A stretch of DNA of 64,000 bases from Escallonia rubra (lineage: Eukaryota; Streptophyta; Magnoliopsida; Escalloniales; Escalloniaceae), in the NCBI GenBank assembly GCA_033065855.1, contig JAVXUO010002997.1, positions 62,001-126,000 on the forward strand, written 5' to 3'. Shown here in pieces: positions 56,562 through 64,000 of this stretch (its first letter is position 1; every line of letters begins with the position of its first letter). A model generated the notes under the pieces. The model saw only the letters and a list, made by a program, of their open reading frames with translations. It had not been told where the DNA came from and did no database searches. The position numbers and the translations under genes were made by a program.

Positions 56562-57160
56562 TGACTAAACTGTCAGTTGGCCAATGGGTTTATTTTTTGG
56601 ATTTTTTAAAATTTGTGGTGGTTAATGATGCTGACTAACCGTCCCGTTACCCAGTTGGTGAACCAGTCCGTTGGTGAATGGTTAAGGGTTTTGATTTGGA
56701 AAAATTCTGGGAAAGGGTGAGTTCTGACTAACCGTCCGATTACCTGGTGGGTGAACCGGCTGGTTGGTAAGTGGGTCTAGGTTTGGATTTGGAAAAGTTT
56801 TGGGAAAGGGGCTATTTCTGACTAATCGTCTGGTTACCTGGTGGGTGAACCGACTGATTCGTCAGTGAGTCTAGGGTTTGGAAATATACTAGGAAATGGA
56901 GAGTTCTGACTAACTGTCTGGGTACTTGGTAGGTGAACCAGTTTGTTGGTCAGTAGTTTTAGCATTTAGACATGGAATTTTTTTGAAAAATAGAGTTTTT
57001 TGACTAACCGTCCAATTACCTGGTGGGTGAACCGATCGGTTGGTCAGTGGGTCTAGGGTTTGGATTTGCAAAAATTCAAGGAAAATGAGAATTCTGACGA
57101 ACTGTCTGGTTATCTAATGGCTGAATCGGCCCGTTGGTCAATTGTCTAGGCTTTGAGGTA
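56562..57160. repeat. About 93-bp tandem minisatellite, seven units
   Basis: Units start with ctgactaaccgtcc at 56562, 56631, 56724, 56818, 56906, 57000 and 57094, spacing 69, 93, 94, 88, 94 and 94. Each holds ggtgggtgaaccgg, ggttggtcagtgggtctagg and a tttggattt-aaaatttt-ggaaa part. The related element has the same monomer at 62450-62700. It lies between an LTR-start-like sequence (57358) and gag. Confidence 0.88.
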
Positions 57161-57358
57161 TAAGCCAACCAGTTTCGAATTTTTGTGGGCAACTGGACTG
57201 GACTAGACAACTAGATTAGACTACTAGACAGGGCAACTAGACTGAATTCAATTAATTAAGTTATATTACATGCATAACCCTTTATAATAAACTCTAACTA
57301 ATAATAAAGCCCAATAAGTACTTAATTAAAAATGACTAGAAAAAATGAGGTGTTTACA
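57161..57358 (-). mobile_element. LTR-start-like sequence related to the LTR at 54786
   Basis: Minus-strand TGTAAACACCTCATTTTTT at 57358 matches TGTAAGCACCCCATTTTTG at 54786. Similarity continues for about 200 bp (ctttattatta, agtttattata, tctagttgcccaa and ctagtccag blocks). After that, the minisatellite replaces the rest of the LTR. It may be the truncated or recombined 5' LTR of the gag-only element, because the characteristic LTR end (ggcggtt) was not found before gag. Confidence 0.55.
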
Positions 57359-57387
57359 ATTGGGCTTTCTTGATATAGGCTATCTTC

Positions 57388-57675
57388 CTAAGGGCTTTTC
57401 TCCTCTCTTTCTTTGTGGGCTTGTATCCTTAACTGCAATTGATATTTCTTGTTCTCTAGGACAGGGAAGCTAGGAAGCACCTGGCAATTTTGGTCTAAAC
57501 CCTTGCTAATAAGATAATGGAGTTTCCTCATCATGGGGAGCACTGTGGTGTTTCCGTGAGGGGCGAAATTGAGAAAGTTTTCAAAGAGAAAAGCTCCTAC
57601 AAGTTCAAACATTTTCTGGGCTATTAATCTAATGCCAAGGAAAGTGGGTTCGCAGTCGACGTGGAGGTGCCACAA
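57388..57675 (-). CDS. Unidentified 95-codon ORF in retrotransposon context
   Basis: The frame is open from 57675 and reads MWHLHVDCEPTFLGIRLIAQ, then MFELVGAFLFENFLNFAPHG, NTTVLPMMRKLHYLISKGLD and a charged KEREEKSP end. It looks like real protein sequence, and I do not recognise the family. It lies between the LTR-start-like DNA at 57358 and the GC-rich LTR beginning about 57711, so it probably is the tail of a longer retrotransposon ORF cut by insertion, possibly the extra ORF that some Ogre-type elements carry. Confidence 0.4.
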   Translation of the reverse strand: MWHLHVDCEPTFLGIRLIAQKMFELVGAFLFENFLNFAPHGNTTVLPMMRKLHYLISKGLDQNCQVLPSFPVLENKKYQLQLRIQAHKEREEKSP

Positions 57676-57940
57676 GGAATGCAGTCTGAGTCAGATGCAA
57701 AGTATGTTGATGTAGGACACAGCAAGGGTGGAGCAAGGGCAGAGACCAAGGGATTTCCAGACAGAGCCTGAGGGTGGCAGTGCTGCATGGGCGATGGCGC
57801 ACGATGAATACATGACGACAGTCACAGTCCGATGCTTAGGTCCAGAGTCAGGGTCCTGTATGTTTCTCTTTCTAGAATTCTAGAGTGAGAAAGTGAAATA
57901 TGTTCTAAAAATGTGCAACCTTCCAAATGAATTCTCAAGA

Positions 57941-57955
57941 CCTCTATTTATAGAG
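57941..57955 (-). promoter_or_regulatory. TATA box of the GC-rich LTR
   Basis: The minus-strand palindrome-like ctctataaatagagg is a near-consensus plant TATA box, followed by a plausible start region near 57915 and an untranslated stretch towards 57711. Confidence 0.6.
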
Positions 57956-58379
57956 ATTGAGATGATGATGTCATTAATCAACACGCGGCGCTCCCCGGGA
58001 GTGACACTTCACCGGGGGCTCCACGGGTGCCGGTGCTCCACGGACTGTTGGATCGTATATTCACCCGGCCTGCCCCGTACAACGTCGCTCTGTCTGTCTG
58101 GAAAGACTGGCTCCCACAGCGTCGGTGTGGCCAGAGAACCCCTTGATCTAGCCTCCAATCCAAGCCCTTGCGGAGTCCCACAGGCCTGGCAGCGGTGGGG
58201 AAGACCCGACGCCCAACTGCCATGTGAACTAGGCGCGATGCCCTCCGAAGACCTGCTCCCGTCTCGGAGTGACCCGGGGGTCATAGTCCCTAGGGGTGTC
58301 AATGCAAGCCCCCAGTGCCGGAGCACGTAGGCCAGTCACGCAGCACCCTGGCGGAGATAATGTCCAAGAGGAGTCACCT

Positions 58380-59090
58380 ATTCCGTAGGCCGAGGTGGCA
58401 TCCCTGAGGAGCCGTCTACCTGGCCAGCCAATGTAGCATCCCAGATGAGCCGTCTACCTGGCGAAAGGGGAGTCTTCATGCCGGACCACTTAGAGCCCCC
58501 TGGCAGAGATAGTGTCCCGGAGGAGTCGCATATCCCTGCGGGTGTGTCCTTGTGCTGGAGCACTCGGAGCATGTCAAGGTAGCATCCCAGAGGATCCGTC
58601 TACCTGACTGGCCGAGGTAGCATCCCGTAGGATCCGTCTACCTGACGGAATGGGAGTTGAAGAGCTCACTGGCGGAGATAGTGTCCCGGAGGAGTCGTCT
58701 ATCCCCGCGGGTGAGTCCTTGTGCCGGAGCACTCGGAGCGCGTCAAGGTAGCATCTCCGAGGATCCGTCTACCCGACTGGCCGAGGTAGGATCCCAGAGG
58801 AGCCATCTACATAGCGGAAGGGGAGTTGAAGAGCTCCCTGGTGGAGATAGTGTCTCAGAGGATTCGCCTATCCCCGCGGGTGAGTCCTTGTGCCGGAGCA
58901 CTCGGAGCACATCAAGGTAGCATCCCGGAGGAGCCGTCTACCCGACTGGCTGAGGTAGCATCCCGAAGGAGCCATCTACCCGACTGGCCAAGGTAGCATC
59001 CCGAAGGAGCCGTCTACCTGGTGAAATGGGAGTTGAAGAGCTCCCCGGCAGAGATAGTGTCCCGGAGGAGTCGCCTATCCCCGCAGGATA
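58380..59090. repeat. GC-rich higher-order tandem repeat, period about 169 bp
   Basis: The marker gagatagtgtcccggaggag recurs at 58506, 58675, 58844 and 59051. Between markers lie cgggtgagtccttgtgccgg, agcactcggagc and one to three copies of a 38-bp subunit (gaggtagcatcccg, aaggagccgtctacc, cgactggc). The last period is 207 bp because it holds one more 38-bp subunit, so copy number changes at two levels. Confidence 0.88.
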
Positions 59091-59465
59091 TTGCACACTC
59101 CGAAGAGTGGGTCGAAGAATGTTCCATGACCAAGGCAAGGTGCACATGGTGTGGTGATTGAGTGTGGTGCCCGGGGGGCATATAACATGATTGTGGCGCA
59201 TGGGCGCGATGAAGTGAGTAAGGTGCCGGGGGTACGTCTGTGTTAGTGGCGCAGCGCATGGGCGTGACGTAGTGCGTATGGTGCCGGGGGCACAGTCGTG
59301 TGACAGAGAGCCTGGTGGCACGGCTGTATTAGCGGCTCGGCGCACGGGCGCGGCGGAGTGTTGGAGTGCGGCGCCCGGACGCCGGCGACGGGGGTCGCGA
59401 AGAAGACAATCAGGTGACGGACGACAAGTGTCGCGAAGTTGGCACGCGGGCGGCGTTTGAACAAC

Positions 59466-59600
59466 GGGCGACGGGATCGCGGAGTGACGTCTGTGCGACT
59501 GGGGTCGCAGAGTGACGTTCGGGCGACGGGGTCGCGAAGTGACGTTTGGGCGACGGGGTCGCGGAGTTATGTCCGGGCGACGGGGTCGCGGAGTGATGTA
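59466..59600. repeat. 27-bp tandem repeat, five units
   Basis: Units gggcgacggggtcgcggagt plus gacgttc start at about 59466, 59493, 59521, 59548 and 59575. Because 27 is a multiple of three, all frames stay open across it, which explains the long spurious ORFs here. Confidence 0.88.
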
Positions 59601-59629
59601 TGGTCCCTTGAAGAGAAGTGAAGGTGTTA

Positions 59630-59805
59630 AGTATGGAGACCAAAGGCCAACCCATAGGGGAAGTCCAAGGCCAACCCTTAGGGGGAGGCCAAGGCCAACC
59701 CCAAGGGAAGGCCGAGGCCGACCCCCAAGGGGAGGCCGAGGCCGACCCCAAGGGGAAGGCCAAGGCCGAGGCCGACCCCAAGGGGAAGGCCAAGGCCAAT
59801 TTCCT
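59630..59805. repeat. About 24-bp tandem repeat, seven units
   Basis: Units of the type gccaaggccaaccccaaggg plus gaag, with ccaaggcc/ccgaggcc alternation, run through 59630-59805. It is GC-rich and in-frame, again creating long meaningless ORFs on both strands. Confidence 0.85.
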
Positions 59806-60179
59806 TGGGCAAGTGCCATGGTGCGCCGATGGGTGACATGCGAAGTGCGACGGTCGAAGTGTGATGAGGCTTTGCGCAAAAATGAGCTTCTTAGTGACGA
59901 AGTAACGTAACGAAAGTGAGAAGTGCACGTGACTTGAGCGTGCATGCTTTGACCGGTTGTGAGCGTTAAAAATGACTGTTGCTTGTGCGGATGTGTCATG
60001 GAAAATGGGACCCCAGTGAGCCTTTGGGTGCAACCAGAATAGGATTGGAACATAATCTTAAACCCACTAAGAAGCATGTATAGTAAGTCATGTGGGATTG
60101 TAACACTAGCCTTTTCATCTTCTACTTATCCCATCTAGGGTAGCTAGGAATCTCCCATGATTGTAAAAATGGTTTTGTC

Positions 60180-60520
60180 AAGTACGAACTTGACCTTCTG
60201 ATGTAGGGTAGAGGGTATCGCCCCAAACAAATGATCTATGGCCTTCTAGCAAGAGATTGAAGACGGCGGGAACATCTAACACCTAAAACCCTCTACTTTG
60301 AATTAGTGGTTCTTATTGTCATAGGAAGCTTAACTGTGCCAATGATCTCTTGTCTGGTGTTGTCATAAGATCTCTCTTCTTAACTGGAAAGGGTGAACTC
60401 TGAGGGATTGATACCAAGGGCTTGAACCATACGTAAGGGATAGACATTCAAGGCATAACCATTACCTATGAGGATTAAAGGAAACCTCATTTTAAGAGCC
60501 CGCAACCTAATGTGGAGCGG
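60180..60520 (-). pseudogene. Tat/Ogre-like aspartic protease remnant
   Basis: Minus-strand reading: HNDPLHIRLRALKMRFPLIL, then IGNGYALNVYPLRMVQALGI and NPSEF, followed by TRQEIIGTVKLPMTI and, after frame changes, RRLQSLARRP-IICLGRYPLPYI. The order matches the protease of the Tat/Ogre lineage, whose active site is usually D-x-GS(A/G)xN; here the first Asp is Gly (GNGYALN, 60450-60480). The protease is cut off at about 60106 by the GC-rich LTR. Confidence 0.7.
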
Positions 60521-60539
60521 GTCGTTGTGGCTTAGTCTT

Positions 60540-62300
60540 CACTTCAGCAAATCGAATTCGAAGAATGTAAAAACACTTCCATAATGGATAGCCCCAAGCA
60601 CATGAGATAGCTCATCCAGTTGGGTATGTATGGGAACTTGGGCCTTACTGAGCAGTTTAATTAGGGCATGTCTAAAGGAGTAAGAGACAGACATCGATAC
60701 CCAAATAGAGATATTGCTTAAGTCTTCTTCAATTGTCTTGACACTTTATCAATCTGGTGAGTCTTGGGAGAATAAAAAGTCTGATATAGCTGGCTGGGGG
60801 ATCGTCTGGTAAGCTTGACAAGACCTTGTCAAATATGATACATCGGTATTGGGTTGTCCTCATCGTAGTCTTCCTCTTTTGCATAGAAGGTTTCACCTTC
60901 CATCAACTCTTCCAAGAGATTACATTACAAATTCTGGTAATGAATCATAAACAGAAACAGACGAAACATTCGCACACTGGCCAACTGATGTTAGGAGTGT
61001 AAAAGGATCTAGCACTTGCAGAACATTATCAATGGCATTAACCCTGTGAGCTGGAAAGGGTTTCTTTCTTACGTTGAGCTTGGCAGGATGAGAGACTTCA
61101 CCCTCGTCGATAAGGTCTTGAATAGCATTCTAGAGGGTAATACATCTCTCCATGGGGTGGCCCTTTCCTTAGTGGTATTCATAAAAAGCCTAGGCATCAT
61201 ACCCCTCAAGTATCACTGTCGGGATAAAAGTAGGGGTTTATTTCGAGATTATATCCCTCTGTAGTTATTGCTCGAACACATTGGGTAATGGAGTACACTT
61301 TCGCGTTGGTTCCGTGCTGGCTTTCCAGGACACAACTTGTTGTGCTCGGACATTGTTGATGTTATTGGTACTCACAGGCTTATACTAGGCATTAGAATTC
61401 CTTGCACCGATTCGATCACTTTTAGGCTTTGTTTCTCAAGATATTGTCCTTTTACTGATAGTACCTTCAATTGCACTAGAGATCCAATCAAAGCCTTAAA
61501 CGATGTATGGTAATGTCAAAAGATATACTCGTGCTCTACTAGCAACGGGATTGTTCCTCATTATGTTGACTTGTTTTTCTCTGTGGGGCGGTTTACCATT
61601 TGTGCAGCCTTACTTCTCCGTCTCGCTATGAATGCAGACACTCGCTCCCTCTACTTCTACTTAGTGGTCTCCAAATCTCTTCGATTGATATCTAAATCTA
61701 CATTGTATTGATACTGATTCACGAATACCCATATTACATCCTCCCATGATCGTGCTTGGGTTTCATTTAGAGTGAGAAACCATCGAGAGGTGGCTCCCTT
61801 CAGGATACGGTGAAAGAATTTGATTAGCCGGTTTTGATTGACTCCATAAAGGGCCAATGCACACTTGTACATCATAATATGTATTTTAGGATTAATGGTT
61901 CTATTGAACTTGTCCATATTGAGCATCTTAAACTTGGGTCGCAGTCAGTCTTCGGGGTCAGGTGAGATCACTGAGGTCCATAGAGTCATCTGCCTTTCTC
62001 ATCTGGGCAATCTGGAATTCAAGTGCAGCCAACTTATCTTTCTATTCTGGGGCGACGGAATTCCCATCCTTGTCCTCTGACTTATACTGCCATTCAAACT
62101 CGACTTTCTTCTTATCGCCTTTCTTATCTACCTTAGACCCATTCTCATGTTCTCTTTTACCATTCTTCTTAAGTTTCTCTACATCTTTGGTCGTTCGTGC
62201 CTGTTGATCTGCTAGGGCTACAAATCCGGTCTAAAAATATTTCTGTAGTTCTAAGGATACGGATGAAATCCATCATTTAGGGAATTCTTTGGCCATTGGG
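60540..62300 (-). pseudogene. Tat/Ogre-like gag polyprotein remnant
   Basis: The minus strand reads, from the N terminus: FKTGFVALADQQARTTKDVEK, a Lys/Glu-rich linker, LAALEFQIAQMRKADDSMDL, then the well-kept capsid segment at 61926-61657: MLNMDKFNRTINPKIHIMMY, CALALYGVNQNRLIKFFHRI, KGATSRWFLTLNETQARSW and VFVNQYQYNVDLDINRRDLE. This is the retrotransposon gag domain. Further down, NVRKKPFPAHRVNAIDNVLQ and SYSFRHALIKLLSKAQVP lead into protease. Stops and frameshifts occur. It is parallel in order to the gag at 54787-56500 and more complete. Confidence 0.85.
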
Positions 62301-62449
62301 GTTCGTGTGGGTTTTCCAGATGAATCCCTATATAAACACTTCTTTCCCTTAGCTGTATAGAGAATTTGAAAACTTAAGCACATAAAACACATAAGGATCC
62401 GACATGTTTATAACCCTGTGGGGGGTAGGGAACTGATTAACCTCGGGAT

Positions 62450-62700
62450 TCTATCTAACCATCCGGTAACTTGGTGGGGTAAATGGCCGGTTGGTCAATG
62501 AGGTACTTTCAGATTTTTTAAAATTCAGGGGGAAACACGGTGCTAACTAACCATCCGGTAACCCTATGGGTTAACCGGCCGGTTGATCGGTGTTTTGGAG
62601 TTTTGGATTTGAAAATTTTTGGGAAGCTCAAAGCTCTGATTAAATGTTCGTTAACCTTGTGGGTAAACTGGCCGGTTGGTCACTGGTTTTGTAACATTTC
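62450..62700. repeat. About 92-bp tandem repeat, three units, same family as 56562-57160
   Basis: Units start ctaaccatccggtaac-like at 62454, 62543 and 62634. Each has ggt-aaccggccggttggtca and a gattt-aaaattt-ggga part. The monomer corresponds to the 93-bp unit in the neighbouring element. It lies between the LTR end (63948) and gag, in the 5' untranslated region. Confidence 0.82.
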
Positions 62701-63926
62701 AGAATTTCTAGAGCGTTAGCCAATCAATCGATCAATTCTTAATTATTCAATTATCTCAATTCCCTAAGAAAATTCCCATAAATGTCTCTATCAGAGCTTC
62801 TACAATAACTCAAATTCTCATATAATAATTCTTAAACGCAAAGACTAAATTAAAGTAGTTTCTTTAGTAAGTTACACATTGATTCCCTCGCAGGGGCTTA
62901 AATAAACAAAATAATAAAAATCTAAACTAAATCCATGATCAGGCTCTAACCAACCCAGGAAATCTACTGACGATTATTACCAGCAGGAGGGAACAGAAAA
63001 ATGGGTGAACTTTTGGGAGCTCAGTAAGGTCGCTCAAAAATTCAGAAAAAAAGGAATACAAATGATTATCAGATTCACTTCAAACATGATAAGTGAAGTG
63101 ATTCAACTCAATCCCTAAAACCAGATATAGAGACAGAAACAATTTCAATCACACTGAAAACAATGCAGATGATATTGAACAATGAGTAAATTTGCAAAGC
63201 CACACAGGCAGTGCAGGGAAACACTTAGCAAAGCCACACATGCAATGCTTGGTAATCACTTAGCAAAGCCACAAAGGCGATGCTCACTAACAATGTGGTT
63301 ACATATGCATATGAATACTACCTAGACCATTAAGGTACTAGCATCTCTAGACAATAACAGATCATCCTTATATCACCCCCGATACAGACCATCCTTATAA
63401 CTCCTCAATACAGTAACTCATATCAATATACAGAATGCAATAATTAACAAAGTCTTCCCTTTTTTGCGAGAATACCAGCTAACTTATGGAATATCGTCCG
63501 CCAATATGCCATGGGCCAAATAGTTATTATTTAAGAAAAGGGTAAAACACTATCAATGCGGTGTAAGGTCATTCCGTTGGCTTGACTTGTACGATATACA
63601 TCTCACCCGTAGCTCAAGAAGTTAATAATGAGTGATCATCGGCACATGTACACAAGTCATATAACATACCAAGAAACTAAGAGGCCTTTTGGGACTAGGC
63701 CTTGGAGGTGACAGTGCAATCCAATCGCCCTGATAACTAGGAAGTTTGGGGGTTTCAACTATTGCCCTCAAGTGGGTTAATTTGGGACAAGCATGCGCAC
63801 GTGTAAGGCACAAAATAAGAGCACAATTACCACAGTTATTGCATATTGTACACGTTATACAAAACAAAGAAAAAATAGAAGGCCAAAAATTAATAAATAT
63901 TTTCAAGTCTAATCCTCTGAATTTTT
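62701..63926 (-). other. 5' untranslated region of the Tat/Ogre-like element
   Basis: No domain-bearing ORF. A block at 63000-63035 (gggtgaactttt, gagctcagtaaggtcg) recurs near 9955-9990 in the long LTR. The repeated phrase cttagcaaagccacac with gcaatgct occurs three times at 63191-63285 (period about 47 bp). Confidence 0.45.
63191..63285. repeat. Three short tandem units, period about 47 bp
   Basis: gcaaagccaca with (c/t/a)aggc and gcagtgc/gcaatgct/gcgatgct recurs at about 63194, 63230 and 63263 within the 5' untranslated region of the element. Spacing is 33-36 bp between the latter units, so the period is irregular. Confidence 0.5.
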
Positions 63927-63946
63927 AGTCCCCAGTGGAGTCACCA
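63927..63946 (-). promoter_or_regulatory. Conserved block next to the 5' LTR (primer-site region)
   Basis: The minus strand reads tggtgactccactggggact directly after the LTR end ...ggttcattaca. A (g)actccactggggac block at this place is typical of Tat/Ogre-type Ty3/gypsy elements and overlaps where the tRNA primer anneals. The primer tRNA was not determined. Confidence 0.5.
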
Positions 63947-63947
63947 T

Positions 63948-64000
63948 TGTAATGAACCGCCTCAGAAAAATCCTTTGACCCGGAATGGTCCAAAATTAAG
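63948..64000 (-). mobile_element. End of the 5' LTR of the Tat/Ogre-like element (runs off the window)
   Basis: The plus strand tgtaatgaaccgcctc, gacccggaatggtcc and aaaattaag aligns with 52266-52318, the inner end of the LTR of the gag-only element. The LTR continues beyond the window edge. Confidence 0.65.

Larger units (their letters stand above)
57711..60105 (-). mobile_element. GC-rich LTR (about 2.4 kb) with three tandem arrays
   Basis: The minus strand starts TGTTACAATCCCACATGAC at 60105, a common plant LTR beginning. It holds three consecutive GC-rich arrays (59630-59800, 59466-59600, 58380-59090) and a TATA box ctctataaatagagg at 57941-57955, and probably ends ...gtcctaca near 57711. 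GC content is far above the rest of the window. It interrupts the pol region of the element whose protease lies just beyond 60105. No internal domains accompany it and no target duplication could be confirmed, so a solo LTR is likely but unproven. Confidence 0.55.

Noticed and set aside
59410..60033. 207-codon minus-strand ORF and several plus-strand ORFs over the same arrays
   Set aside because: Same artefact of in-frame GC-rich tandem repeats.
58938..60077. 379-codon minus-strand ORF rich in Pro, Arg and Ser
   Set aside because: It runs through the GC-rich tandem arrays whose 24- and 27-bp periods keep frames open. Several equally long ORFs exist in other frames, and no domain is visible.
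1..64000. tRNA, rRNA, riboswitch or integrated virus genes
   Set aside because: I saw no sequence with a supported tRNA or rRNA fold or box motifs, and all reverse transcriptase signals fit LINE or Ty3/gypsy elements. A tRNAscan or RepeatMasker run would be decisive, and I could not do this.

Overview
The window looks like repeat-rich nuclear DNA from a flowering plant, most likely a eudicot. The evidence is a single intronless plant receptor-kinase gene, plant-type LINEs (DUF4283 ORF1, APE endonuclease/RT/RNase H ORF2), Tat-lineage Ty3/gypsy and Ty1/copia-like LTR remnants, a plant hAT transposon, and AT-rich intergenic DNA. I saw no bacterial operons, rRNA, convincing tRNA genes or CRISPR array. 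The species cannot be named from the sequence.

The only clearly intact host gene is at 33616-36075 (+): an 819-codon G-type (B-lectin) receptor-like kinase resembling Arabidopsis At1g34300, with a non-RD kinase domain. Its promoter carries a tandem duplication of about 230 bp; the TATA-like box lies at the end of the proximal copy.

Layout. 1-5110: LTR-like DNA split by a 4188-bp hAT element with a perfect 8-bp target duplication; its transposase is broken. 5110-8755: anonymous DNA with one possible exon pair. 8756-9600: dispersed repeat with a relative at 47646. 9605-14338: a very long minus-strand LTR holding a 5'-truncated LINE. 16985-22538: a decayed but complete minus-strand Tat-type Ty3/gypsy element in the order gag-PR-RT-RH-INT, followed by its LTR. 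About 23700-32750: an old plus-strand LINE broken by a copia-like solo LTR, an LTR-like minisatellite block and a polyA-tailed retroposon with target duplications. 33117-36075: promoter and receptor kinase. 36677-43390: a minus-strand LINE split in its 3' UTR by a near full-length plus-strand LINE (36856-42386) with 20-bp target duplications. 43390-51610: mostly anonymous DNA plus a second copia-like LTR. 52266-64000: nested minus-strand Tat/Ogre-like elements, including a gag-only derivative, a long-inverted-repeat DNA element, a 93-bp minisatellite shared by two elements, and a GC-rich LTR with three successive tandem arrays.

Functionally there is one probable surface receptor gene in a nested transposon graveyard. 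I found no new multi-gene system. The most interesting signals are structural: the duplicated receptor promoter, insertions datable by target duplications, minisatellites born inside retrotransposons, and the long-inverted-repeat element.
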